Below are positions 23,401 through 36,900 of a stretch of 64,000 nt of DNA, piece by piece. The notes below the pieces were generated by a model. The model was not told where the DNA came from, did no database searches, and saw nothing but the letters and a program-made list of their open reading frames with translations. Position 1 is the stretch's first letter; each line of letters begins with the position of its first letter. Location of the stretch: contig NC_092699.1 of assembly GCF_964275005.1 (NCBI RefSeq), positions 17,660,901-17,724,900 of the forward strand, in the 5' to 3' direction. A program made the position numbers and the translations under genes. The DNA is from Diadema setosum (Eukaryota; Echinodermata; Echinoidea; Diadematoida; Diadematidae).

Positions 23401-26400
23401 CAGAGCTCCTTATAAATGTCCGCAGCCACGTCCGTAAGTGTTCTTCCAGCGGTAGTCACACCCGCACTTCGATTTAGCATTGCCCAAATTGATTCTAACA
23501 CTTGTTTGGAGTCATCTGATTGTGACGATTCAGGAACAATAGGAGCTTGTAACTGTGACGTATCCCACTTAGAGGCAAGCATTTCCAACAACGGACGCAA
23601 AGCACTTCTCAAATTGCTGGAAGACGTGTTCACAGTTTTAATGATTTGTATCCAAGTGGGTGTATTTTCTAATATGAATTCTCTGCTGTCATTCCTAAGG
23701 GTCGAAATAAACGAAAAAAGTTCCTTCGTTCTCAGGTTATCGATATGATTGTCCTCCGGAAACACTTGCTCAAGCAGTGATGACAATGTTCTGATGTCCG
23801 ATTTTGTCGACTCGTTCAAGAAAGTATCAAAGAAACTACGCCATGTTATGTCGTCATGAAGGAATGGACGCGTTGATACAAACGCCAGAAAATCTAATAT
23901 CCGAGCCGAATCAGACAGTGGTTTGACATTGTGCAGTTCGGAGACACCATACAAGGAAAGGATTGTGCCTAACAGTCTGCGATGGACGTCCTCGTTCGAT
24001 GAGTTTGAAATCAAACCTATCAGGTCATTCCACTGCTCTCGATCTTCCTCGAATGATGTCATAATCTTTACGTTTTTAAGCAAATTAAGCAGAAGAGAAT
24101 CTGTTTGTACCAGCGACGGGTCCTGATCAAAGAGGGATGACATCTTTGGCAGATACTTAGCGAGGTTTGGATTGTCTTTCAAAATGACGTCACTGTGGGA
24201 TGTGATGTTCTGCAGACGGCTCGTTATCTCCCTAAACATCTCTTTATTCCCAACTCTATATCCGAAGTCACTTATATGGGAAAGAAAGCGGATCAACGAA
24301 ATGATGCTTTCAGGGAGCACTTTGTTTTTATCATTTTCGAAGACAGTCGACAGTTCATCTAGGATGTTTGTAATAGTATCATTGGTACTAAATGCAGCAG
24401 CTCCTTCCATCTTTTGTAGACGGCTCATTATATCCCTAAACATTTCAATATTCCCAACTCTCTCTCTGTTCTCGCTTCTTATATGGGAAAGAGAGCTGAT
24501 TAAGGAAACAATGCTTTCAGGGAGATCTTTGTTTTTATCATCTTCGAAGACAGTCGAGAGTTCGTCTAGGATTTTTGAAATAGTATCATTGGTACTAAAT
24601 GTAGCAACTATTTCCATCTTTTGCAAACGGTTCATTATCTCCCTAAACATTTCATTATTCCCAATCCTATTTCGGTAGTCATTTCTGATATGGGAAAGAA
24701 AGCTGATTAAGGAAACGATGCTTTCAGGGAGCACTTTGTTTTTATCATCTTCGAAGACAGTCGACAGTTCGTCTAGGATTTTTGTAATAGTATCATTAGT
24801 ACTAAGTGCAGCAGCACCTTCCATCTTTTGTAGACGGCTCATTATCTTTCTAAACATTTCATTATTCCCAACTTTATCTCCGTGGTCACTTCTTATATGG
24901 GAAAGAAAGCGGGTTAAGGAAATGATGCTTTCAGGGAGCATTGTGTTCTTATCATATTCAAAGACAGCCGACAGTTCATGTAGGATTTTTGAAATAGTAT
25001 CATTCGTACTAAATGCAGCAGCACCTTCCAATTTTTGCAGACGGCTCATTATCTCCCTAAACATTTTATCATTCCCAACTTTATCTCCGTAGTCACTTCT
25101 TATTTGGGAAAGAAAGTGGGTTAAGGAAACGATGCTTTCAGGGAGCACCGTGTTCTTATCATCTTCAAAGACAGCCGACAGTTCATCTAGGATTTTTGAA
25201 ATAGTATCGTTAGTACTAAGCGCAGCAGCACCTTCCAATTTTTGCAGACGGCTCATTATCTCCCTAAACATTTTATCATTCCCAACTCTATCTCCGTAGT
25301 CACGTCTTATTTGGGAAAGAAAGCGGGTTAAGGAAACGATGCTATCAGGGAGCACTGTGTTTTTATCACTTTTGAAGACAGCCGACAGTTCATCTAGGAT
25401 GTTTGTTACGGTATCATTGGTACTAAGCGCATCAGTTCCTTCCATCTTTTGAAATTCACTGCGAAGACGAGATACATTCATCTGATTTGCAAAGGATTCG
25501 AGTGTGTCAATCGCATTGAATAAGAAGTTCAGAAATTCATCACGCTCACTGTTACGGTCGTAGTGCCTTTGAAGTAACGATGTAATATTATGAAGCCAAC
25601 CAACAACTGAAGGATCTAGATGAAAATCGAAATTGTTGAAGACCCGACGAAACAGTTGATATGTATCGAACGGGATATCGGTTAAGTTACTAATGAGATG
25701 AAGTAATGCACGTCCTTCGGGTTGCATCTGCTTTGATCGATCCTCATCCACTGGGTTCACAGTAAACCCTTCGAGAGATTGCAAGAGTTCAGAAAACTGT
25801 TCTCTTGTCATATTCCAAGGCGATGTCATATTTGCACGCGATATAATGCTCCAGAAAAGTTCATTATCTCTCGATGTGTTGGTTTGAATGTTAGAGAGTA
25901 ATTGCAGCAAGTGCTGTATTGCTGTCAGTTGTGTTTCGTCATCCTCTACTTCATGAGACTCGCGAAGCAGCTTTTCAAAATCACTCAAGAGAACCGCAGT
26001 TGTCTGATTGTTCGGACTCGCCACATTTGCAACAACGTCCAGAAGATGTGACAATTGCACCTTCGAGTGGGGCAATTTTTGGAAGAATTGTAGGACGGCG
26101 TCGCCATCGGCAGGTGTGTGGGAGGTTTGCTGTGAATCTGAAATTGAAGAAAAGAGTTCCGATTTTACCACTTGAGGAAAAAAAAGAGACACTACAAAAC
26201 GTTGGCATACTCTCCTTAAATTTTGTAATGACATTTCATTCTTTCAAACGAAAACCCTCTACTATTATGTTATTCGTTGCGATGTTCATGTCAAACTACT
26301 ATCATTAGTAGTCGTATATGGTGTGACGTTCATCACCGGATGTCAATTCTACCGCTTATCAGGGACACATAATCGATCAATAACAAATATATATTTTTAG

Positions 26401-29400
26401 GGTAACACTAAAATGTACATGTTTCCATGTATTTTCCAAGGCGAAATTTTGTCATGTAGTTTTGGCTTAAAATTACATTGGATAAAGCATTAAATACTGT
26501 TGATTTCTAATACCTTGATAAAGCTCATGAAGGTAATCCAGGAAACGCCAAGGATGTCTTCCATCATCTGCAACTAGACCCTGGTAGGCAACGGCTAAAA
26601 TGTGAAGAAGCGTCAGGTTTGTCAACTCGTTGAGATCGCCGATCATATCGAGTAATGCCGACTCGGAAACTGACGGTTCTTTGCTGGATTGCCGGTGACG
26701 GGTAAGTACGTCAAGGACATTTTGTAGATACTTGGTGTATTGACTCTTTCCCAGCGAATCATTTATCCTTCTTTCAAAAGCTGAGAATATCCTCTCCGCT
26801 TGAGATTTGTTCGCTTGCAGATTATCTTCAACAGCAGACAGCAAGTTACCTAGGTTTTGAACGAAACCTGTCTCTGTACTTTTGTTGTCAGAATATGGCG
26901 TAGTTGTCGGCGAACTTTCTGTTGTTTCGACTAGACCTTGCATTTTATCGTCCTCGATTGTGCCAAAGATATGTCGTATCTCATCCAAAATCGATGTCGC
27001 ATTCGACTCGACTTCCGCCGTGGCGGGCGCTGCATTTCCTTTACTTCTTAAGGCATGTATAAAGCTGATAAACAGCTGACGATTACTGGTGAAGTTTGTT
27101 CGAGTGGATTGTGCTAACTGGTCTAGGAAGTCTGCGAAAGAGAATGCAGGTCCTTTGCGGGCCTCGAAGTCGATTATCTGCTGGATGGCATTCAATGTCG
27201 ATGTCAAATTGAAGTCATCCCTTTTCTGATCATTTTCATGTCCACTTTGCCATATGTTTAGTAAATTCATGAACAGGTGCCTGTTTAGCGTTGTATTAAT
27301 GGACTTGAGGCCCGTAAGATCTCCCAGAAAGTCAGAGAACGGAGTGGATTCTTCGTTGCTCAACTCAAGGTGGAGTATTCTTTGGAGATTATTAAGAATT
27401 GATGTCACATTCCAATCGGGCTTTCGCAAGTGAAAAGGAAAGTGGTTTGCCTTATTCAAAGCGTTCAGGTACTTCACAAACACTTGCCGGTCATGGATAT
27501 GATTCAGATCACTGAGCTGCTTGACAATTTCTAACAAGTCCTCATTATGTGAGGTATCCTTACTATCCATATTTGAGATAAGCAATCCCTCAATTGCGTT
27601 AAGAATGGTCGTGGCATTTGACTGTGGCTCTTTTGAATTACCAAGACTCCCAAAACCAGACCTTTGAAAACTCCATAACTTGTTGAATTCTTGCTTGCTA
27701 TCAGTCAAATTAGGGTGACTGATTTGACCCAATTCCTTCATAAAGTTCTCAAAGGGGGAAAGTTCATTCTTGCTTCCAGCAGCGTTAATCACTTGACCTA
27801 ATTCATCCAGAATTAACGAAGCATTCATCTCGTGCTTCTTTGCGTAATTGTCCGCATGGTAACTCTGAAGAGCTTGAAGAAATTTGTTTAACAAATAACG
27901 GTCACCGGTGAGATTGAACGGACGTGATTTCGACAGCGCGATCAGAAAGTCATCGATATCATCGACTGGTTTTGCGTCTTCGAAAGGTGTCCACAATTTT
28001 TGTAGATCGCTTAGTATCAAGGAGGAGTTCGTATCATGTTGGGATTTCTTCTGTGAGTTCAAAAGTCTTGCGTACAAGTCAAGCGTATCGGTAATGTTCG
28101 TATCACGTAACAATGGTAATGAACTGGTAATGAAGTTGATAATGCCGAACTTTGGCTTACGTCTTGGCGTAGGACTGAGAAGTTGTTGCACTTCTTTCAT
28201 ATACAAACTTGTATTTTGCACATTCCGAATTTCTTCGATGAAATCCCTTTGCTTCCACAAGGCATCTAAAAAGTTTGAAAACATCTGCCGGTCACGGGTT
28301 AAGTTCACATGCTTTGATTGTCCTAGGTTCTCTAAGAAATTCTCCATCAAATACCGTGGTTCCTCATCTTGTTGAAGACCCAATAGTTGCTGCAGATCAT
28401 CGAAAAAGGAAATGCCATTTCCCGGAAATTTAAGAACACTCGATTCGCTGTTGCTTGAATTCCAAATCTTTTTCGCAATGTCCATGGTCCCCTCATCATA
28501 TGAGTGTAAATCAGTTTTGTCGATGCGCTGTAACGTAGTAAGCAATGATTCCAGATCAGCATTAGAAATCCGGGGGATGAACATCTGCTGCAGTTCGTCT
28601 AGCATGGACGCAATATGATTGCCGCTTACATTCCCTTGTCTTCCTTCATCAAGTATTGTATTCATTAATGACTTAAAACCCTTTCTCGTTGCTTGTATAT
28701 CTTGTGAAGATGTTGATTTCAACAGTTCTCGCAAAACGTTCGCGAAAGTGTCATACTGAGATTGCTCCAGTTTCCCCTGGGAGGCGAATAGGCTCTCCAT
28801 GTCGGCAACCACGGAAGAAACATTGAAGTCATTACCGTGTAAAATATCTGCGGCGAAGATTGGCTTAACTCTCTGCCATAACGTCGCTAGAGTATCAGGA
28901 GGCAGAGAATTAAAGAAATTGATAAAGTCGAGCGCTGTATCGCCTGTCACGTCATTCGTTAAAAGGTCTCCGAGCTCATTCATAATGGCGTCGACAGAAT
29001 ACTTCTCGAGTGATGGAACGAGCAGTTTAATCAATCTGTCAAGTTCTCGCAATCGCGCTTGAATGCGTCCTGTGTCTTCATTCCGTAACAAAGCCAAAAA
29101 TGTGAGGATGTCTTGTCTTGAGTGATTGCGTTTTGGTAGACGTGCTTCATCATTTTCCGTTTCAATTGCTAATCGCAAGAGTTCTTTCGTCACTTTGGAG
29201 GACATTTGGTCTGGCTGCATGGATCCCATGACCTGTAGAAGCCTACCAATGGCAGATGTATTGGATTCAGTAAAGAGATCGGCAAGCTTTAAATCACCGT
29301 GGAACTTTTGCAACTTTGTCATCTGGTGCTGTGTAAATTGGTGCGTATCCACGCCGTCACTTCCGAAGAAGTCCAGAAGAGGAGACGCTTGATGTACGTT

Positions 29401-32400
29401 TGTTCGACTTCTTCCTCGGTCACTTTCCACTAACTGATGGAAGACAAAAAAGTTTCGGGAATATTCGTCCGACTCTTTGATGCTGCTAAGCAACCTTGCC
29501 ACGTTGTTGAGATCGGTGTCATTCAATTCACTCTGGTAATTTTTCATCAAAAAGGACAGTGCTCTCATACCATCAGTGGCCCCCGAGGAAGTGAATTCCA
29601 TAACACTGTTCAGTAAGTTCTCAACATTCTCGGGCGGGAGTGTCTTGAAAGTGTCGGTCAGAACATCTACCAGCGACAGCATTTGAGAGCTCGTCGTGCC
29701 ATTGATTGAATTCCTTCTCAAAAACTCGACCAAATTTCCGCCTCCGTTATGAGCGTGGCGACTTGACAGTGACTGCATTAGATCGACGAAATCTTGAACT
29801 CTAAAGTAATTACTTGGAGTTGAAGAATCAAGTTGCCAGGAACCGTTTGTCCAGTGAACATGTGACGCGATCCAATGCAGTTTTCTCAACGCTGAGTTGG
29901 CACTCAGTGACGAGCTGTTGAAAGCTGCAGTTTCCATCAAATCCACAAAGGTGTTGTCCGTCTCTCCGTGTGCTCGTGCCTGCCTGTGCCTCTCTTTTCT
30001 GGATTTGCGCACCGCTCCATCTATTGTATCATTTGAGGTTCTGACAGTTGAATCATTCTTTGCCGTAAGCAATCGACGGAAATTAAGTTCTTCATTTTCG
30101 CTGTCCTTCGTGATATTGGGAATCATCTCCTCATCAGCTCTTTGCAAAAGGTCACCTTCCCTTTTCTTTCGAATGTACGATACTTTAGCCATGAAACTGT
30201 CCGTTTGTGCATTCGCTTCCGTCACATCTCGAGGTGAAACATCGTAGATAATTCGCGTTTCGTTCCTGCGGGACGATAAATTTAAATCTGCACCAGCGTT
30301 TACCGAAGGGCGATCCACGGATTCCGACGTGGACTCAGGAAGACGATGAACAGGTGCAACAGAAGTGGAGTTGAGTCCTTCTGCATGTACGGCACTATGA
30401 GATGCGCCCTTATTTTCCTGCAATCAAAATCATAGTCAATTCACATCATTTATGATTTTAAAGTATTGAAAATACTTATGCATAGCATGATCAGCCTTTT
30501 GAGACCTAGCTTTTCGGAAATGGCTATGTAGTATTTTATATTGCTATTATCTATCATAGTAGGCATATACCATATGATTCATTATATAATTTATGTACAC
30601 GCCTAGTATACAATTATTTTACATACATGTACATATACGCACATACTTTAAATTTGTGTGAATGATATGTTCGCATTACTATTACTGTTGATAGATACGC
30701 AAATGGATGCAAAAAAGTAGTAGTCATTTTTTTTTACTTCTTAAATCGTGACGCCTACCAAAGCAAAATTTCAATATTGCCTCGCTGCTGTTCCATTATC
30801 GTACTACAAGCTATATATTGCAATTATTGTAAAGTAATCTAAAATATTGATAATCTTTGAGAGCAACATGAACAACAAGGGATTTCAAGTTCGATGCTAG
30901 TGCTCCTGCTTGAGTTTTCTCCCAAACAACTGCGTCAAATCGAGCTCCAACACAAAGAAGCATCCAAGGAATAAGCTGGCGACACCGATCATTACTATCA
31001 ATCCCCAAAACATAGTAATATTTTTACACCATCGCGATATCCGCGGGATAGCGCGCTGACAGTTCACTATGAACGGGCAAAAAAAAAATGCTTCTGATTG
31101 ATGCCAACTAAAACAAGATTGAAGCCTCAATGTTTTGCTCTAACAGTCAAATGAAAAAGAGGTAATGAAATGACAAAGACTTGTGAGCTGCTCCCAAAAT
31201 ATAAGATCCAGATTTTGCTTGCAGGCACATATTAATGCGGCCGTGTCTACATACTGTGGTGTATAGGCGAACGTTCCACTGGCGCAGGTTGCAATAATCA
31301 GCGCAGGCTATGCACGAGCCTGATGTAAATCGCGACGGCGTTTAGGTCTACCCATGGACTCAAACGCATAAAAACGCTAACTCCATTAACAAACTGGCAA
31401 GTGAACATTTTGTTGTTGTTGTTGTTGTTGTTGCTAATGATAAATCCCAGGGCATACTTTCGAGGTCATCCTGCTGGAACCGCTGGATTTCAAGTTTTGG
31501 ATGTTCGCTGTTGCTTGTGTTTAGAACACAATCAACACCAGTAGTAGTACAAACCTTCATATCCATTTACTGTACATTATGTTGAACATTGCACATTAGA
31601 ATAGTGGAAATCCAGTCTAAATATAAATCAGTCTGATAAGAAAGAGTAAAATATTACGAGTTCAACTGTATAATTTTGATTGAAATCGGATGACAAATAA
31701 GGAAGTCATGACATTTTGAAGTTTCGTTATTTTTTCGGGAAAGAGTTCTTGAACGGTCAATATGAATATGCAGATGGAAAAGTGAGCATGTCATTTCTTC
31801 CCAACTTACCATATAGGTTGTACATATAATTTTGAAATTCCCAGTTTTTCATTCAATCGCAATTATGCCCGAAGCTCAAATCCTCGTATATCTAACTGAT
31901 CACTATTCTGAAGTTATTCAATCAGGAATAACATCATGTCTCAGACTTCAATGACAGAAACATTCAATTTTCGTATTTTTTTTTTCGTACACGATCAATG
32001 GAAAATTGCGAGGTTATGACATGGTTAGCTCACTCATTTGCATATTCATATCCAATGTACAAGAACTTTTTTTTTTCGCAGAAACTACCAAAATTTCAAA
32101 ATGTCATAACTTCCTTATTTTCCATCCGATTTCAGTCAATTTTTTTTTTTAATCAGACTAACTTACATGTATATTTGGACTAGATTTCCCTTTAACAGGA
32201 TTTCAACAAAAAATAAAAATAAGTCAAATCTGATACCATACCCATAGAGCAGTCACCCTGTCTTTGACAGCATGGTATACATGTCCAAAACGTTTCCTGC
32301 AGTCGGTGAGGGCGCTCTTCAAAAATGTCCAGGCTCCCGAGAAAAGCCGATGAACACTGTGTGCAATGTTTTCAAGTTGTTCCGTAAAGTTTGTATTCAA

Positions 32401-33955
32401 CGCTTCCTTCAGCGAACTTGCGAGTTCTCCGGTAGTCTATTCAACCTCGTGCATCAAGAAGATTGATAACACAGAGTGAATTAGCTCAAAACATCGTCTA
32501 GCAAATCATGCATTTCTTATTAAATTTTAATCAAATTTCATATTCAAATATCACAAATTCTCAAAAACATAACTAGAACTATCACTCACTGTGATTAAAG
32601 GGGCATGGTCCCGGTGTTTTAGTAAAATGTGTACGCGGTCGCACGGCGCAAGTTTCCTATAGATACCTATGGTATCGACTCCTCTTTGGCGCTTACGCTG
32701 TGGCCCACTTCCCCGAGTCCGAAGAAGTCCGATCCACTGTAGTCAGTGGTCCGATCACAGATGCTAATAAAAAGCACATATGCACGCACCCTGGCATTAC
32801 TACAGACTGCGTGATGCGCAAAGAAGACAACGAAGGCAACGTTACTTAGCAGCACCTGTAGACGCGCTTTACTCTTGATGACAGCTCAACTTCGGCAATC
32901 TTCGTATCAATGCTAACGGTGATCGGCAGTAATCATCAACAGCGCCCTCTACACTATCGGGACTATGCACCTTTAACTGGAAGTTCAAAAGAAAAAGGTA
33001 CAGTAATGGGAGTATACAGGAGCACCCACACACAAAAAACCCCACACACACATGATAGACAAACAAACACGCATGCAAACAAACGAAAGAGGAAACAAGG
33101 ACGTAGACTGGACAAAACAGCAATAAGAGACATCAACAGTCAACACATGCAAAGCATTTGCTACTGTGTTTAAGTATTAGTCAAGAGGTGGGATGTATTA
33201 TTCAATTTCAAAGTCATTGGGGGATTTCAAGTTTCAAACCGAACTTGAAATCACGTCGGTGTTGGGAGTTGACCTCAAAATTATGACGTATTTCCGGTAG
33301 TTGGTGCTGGGCTCGGTGTTGAATGTCGTCTGCTGAACCGAGCTCCGCCGTTTGTGTTAGCGATTTACGTGCTTTTCCCCATTGACTCACACTAGCCCCT
33401 AGGGATTATCATTTTCCTCATTTCAAGTTCGGTGCTGGTGTTAGCGTTGCCGTGGGAGACCCATATTTACGTTTATAAGCAGATGCACATTTTACATGCA
33501 AAGTCTATGCTAATGCAATGGTCTCCCACGTAAACGTCCACGAACACTCGAGACGTGGCTCTACAAATCTGAGCCTGGGAGCAAAATTAAGGTAATTGTG
33601 ATTTCAAGAAGAGATGAAATTTGTTGTATTTTAATCAGTCTTCCTCATTAAATGTCCAAAACTAACAGTCATGGCTGCATCTTTTAATATTTGACTGTAA
33701 TCACGCGCGATAATTTTTTTCGTCGCACAATTCTCGCGGACTGCGCGGTGGTGCTATGCTAGCACCTCCGTGTTGGGATCGATAATTTTGATCGGTATCG
33801 CTTCGTTAATCTGATCGCCGGTGTTGGAGCTCGATTTAATGCTGTTATTTGGGGGCTAGCACTAGAACTAGCACCGAACTTGAAATCACCCATTGTTTAC
33901 CATTGAGAGTATATTGATTGAGAAAATATGTTCGAAATATCACAATTTGATGCAC

Positions 33956-33986
<31 letters not shown>

Positions 33987-36900
33987 TATAATACCTCAGT
34001 TGTATCACAAAACATCCTACCATATGAAAATTTGGCAATAAAGCCGCAAATACAAGGGGATATCACAAATTTTCTCAATAAACCATGATCGTATACGGTT
34101 TATTCTAAAAGCGAATTTAATACAACTATTTGTTGACATTTTGTATATTTGACAATACTTCACATTGACTAAACTGATTGAAATTTTGACGTTGGTCGCT
34201 TCTATTCCTACGGGATAGTTCACATTTTAAAACTATTCGAAGCACTAAGGCTGTGTGTGGTTGTGCTTTTTTTTTTGGGGGGGGGGGGGGTTGTCATTTG
34301 CAAAATAATGATAAATAGTGGTTTTAAATTTTGAAACATGTGTTGTATCAGAAAGCGCATATTGTTTGATCTCTTCATAGAACAGATTTTAAATATCATC
34401 CTTAGTGGTTTTGTTAACATGGTACAACATCAGTCTACGATCAGAAACTCACGATTGCAGTGTCACACGTCTCGTCCCGCTTGTGGCGATGATGCTGCGA
34501 ATCAGAAGAAATGTCGCCGGACCCCGTCTGGGCCGCATTTCCCGGGTCCTCCTCCTCCTCCTTCTCGTACTCCGACTTAAAGAAGAGTCGCAGGTTTATG
34601 AGAAACTGTTCGATTGATTCCTCGTCATCGTCAGTTTGTAACGAAGGGGCAAGGGACTGCATGATGGATAATGGAGGAGATGATGATGATGAGGAGGATG
34701 AGGATGTCGGTAATGGAGATGGTGGGTAATCCAGTGTCTCCTGATCGTTGGAGTTTTCCTCCTGATCGTTGGAGAAGTTCCCCTCTGAAACATCAGCCTC
34801 AACCGCTCTGTCCAGGGAAGAAGTCTTCGAATGCTTTCGAGCGTGGCCATTAGCCGCGTCGAGTATGTTCAATATCGTCTCCCTGATGCGTTTGCTAAGC
34901 TTTCGTTCACTCTGCCGGTTGCGTAATCGGAGCATCGATGACAAAAATTCTTCGAGGTCATCCACTGTTTCTTCGTCAAACATGTCGGAAGTGTTCAACT
35001 CGCTGATATTCTGGGCCAGTGAAACGACACCTCTGACGAAACTTCTATAAATCATCGTCCAATTGCCGCCCAAGAATCGCGGGTTGATTAGACTCTGTTC
35101 GATGGATTCCTCGTCATCGTCAGCTTGTAACGAAGGGGCAAGGGACGGCATAATGGATAATGGAGGAGATGATGGTGATGATGAGGAGGAGGATGAGGAT
35201 ATCGGTAATGGAGATGGCGGGTAATCCAGTGTCTCCTGATCGTTGGAGTTTTCCTCCTGATCGTTGGAGAAGTTCCCCTCTGAAACATCAGCCTCAACCG
35301 CTCTGTCCAGGGAAGAAGTCTTCGAATGCTTTCGAGCGTGGCCATCAGCCGCGTCGAGTATGTTCAATATCGTCTCCCTGATGCGTTTGCTAAGCTTTCG
35401 TTCACTCTGCCGGTTGCGTAATAGGAGCATCGATGACAAAAATTCTTCGAGGTCATCCACTGTTTCTTCGTCAAACATGTCGGAAGTGTTCAACTCGCTG
35501 ATATTCTGGGCCAGTGAAACGACACCTCTGACGAAACTTCTATAAATCATCGTCCAATTGCCGCCCAAGAATCGCGGGTTGATTAGACTCTGTTTGATGG
35601 ATTCCTCGTCATCGTCAGCTTGTAACGAAGGGGCAAGGGACCTCATGATGGATAATGGAGGAGATGATGATGAGGAGTGGGATGAGGATGTCGGTAATGG
35701 AAATGGCGGGTAATCCAGTGTCTCCTGATCGTTGGAGTTTTCCTCCTTATCGTTGGAGAAGTTCCCCTCTGAAACATCAGCCTCAACCGCTCTGTCCAGG
35801 GAAGAAGTCTTCGAATGCTTTCGAGCGTGGCCATCAGCCGCGTCGAGTATGTTCAATATCGTCTCCCTGATGCGTTTGCTAAGCTTTCGTTCACTCTGCC
35901 GGTTGCGTAATCGGAGCATCGATGACAAAAATTCTTCGACGTCATCCATCGTTTCTTCGTCAAACATGTTGGAAGTGTTCAACTCGCTGATATTTTGGGC
36001 CAGTGAAACGACACCTCTGACGAAACTTCTATAAATCATCGTCCAATTGCCGCCCAAGAGTCGCCGGTTGATTAGACTCTGTTCGATGGATTCCTCGTCA
36101 TCGTCAGCTTGTAACGAAGGGGCAAGGTACCGCGTGGTGGATAATGGAGGAGTTAATGATGAGGAGGGGGATGAAGATGTCGGTAAGGGAAATAGCGGGT
36201 AATCCAGTGTCTCCTGATCGTTGGAGTTTTCCTCCTGATCGTTGGAGTAGTTCCCCTCTGAAACATCAGCTTCAACCGCTCTGTCCAGGGAAGAAGTCTT
36301 CGAATGCTTTCGAGCGTGGCCATCAGCCGCGTCGAGTATGTTTAATATCGTCTCCTTGATGCGTTTGCTAAGCTTTCGTTCACTCTGCCGGTTGCGTAAT
36401 CGGAGCATCGATGACAAAAATTCTTCGACGTCATCCATCGTTTCTTCGTCAAAGTTGTGGGGAGTATTCAACTCACTGATATTCTGGGCTAGTGAAACGA
36501 CACCTCTGACGAAATTCCTATAAATCAAAGTAGTCCAATTGCCGCCCAAGAGTGGCGGGTTTATTAGACTCTGTTCGATTGATTCCTCGTCATCGTCAGC
36601 TTGTAACGAAGGGGCAAGGGACCTCATGATGGATAATGTAGGAGATGATGATGATGAGGAGGAGGATGACGATGTCGGTAATGGAGATGGCGGGTAATCC
36701 AGTGTCTCCTGATCGTTGGAGTTTTCTTCCTCATCGTTGGAGGAGTACCCCTCTGAAACATCAGCCTCAACCGTTCTGTCCAGGGAAGAAGTCTTCGAGT
36801 TCTTTGGAACGTGGCCGTCAGCCGCGTCGAGTATGTTCAATATCGTCTCCTTGATGCGTTTGCTAAGCTTTCGTTCACTCTGCCGGTTGCGTAATCGGAG

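Larger units (their letters stand above)
30418..34452. other. Giant gene intron 2, filled with inverted-repeat elements
   Basis: A 4.0-kb intron. It contains a repeat fragment at 30876-30960, a 584-bp foldback (31606-32189), a TTAA element (32595-32976), a 680-bp inverted-repeat element (33216-33895), an (AT)n tract at about 33957-33980 and a poly-G run at about 34269. No supported exon was found. Confidence 0.7.

Noticed and set aside
30811..31130. A - strand frame with a hydrophobic helix (MFWGLIVMIGVASLFLGCFF) preceded by a pyrimidine tract and AG, looking like an alternative terminal exon of the giant gene
   Set aside because: Its phase does not fit between exons 2 and 3, and the C-terminal coding part lies in a fragment of the inverted-repeat family at 33216-33895, so the frame is partly transposon sequence.
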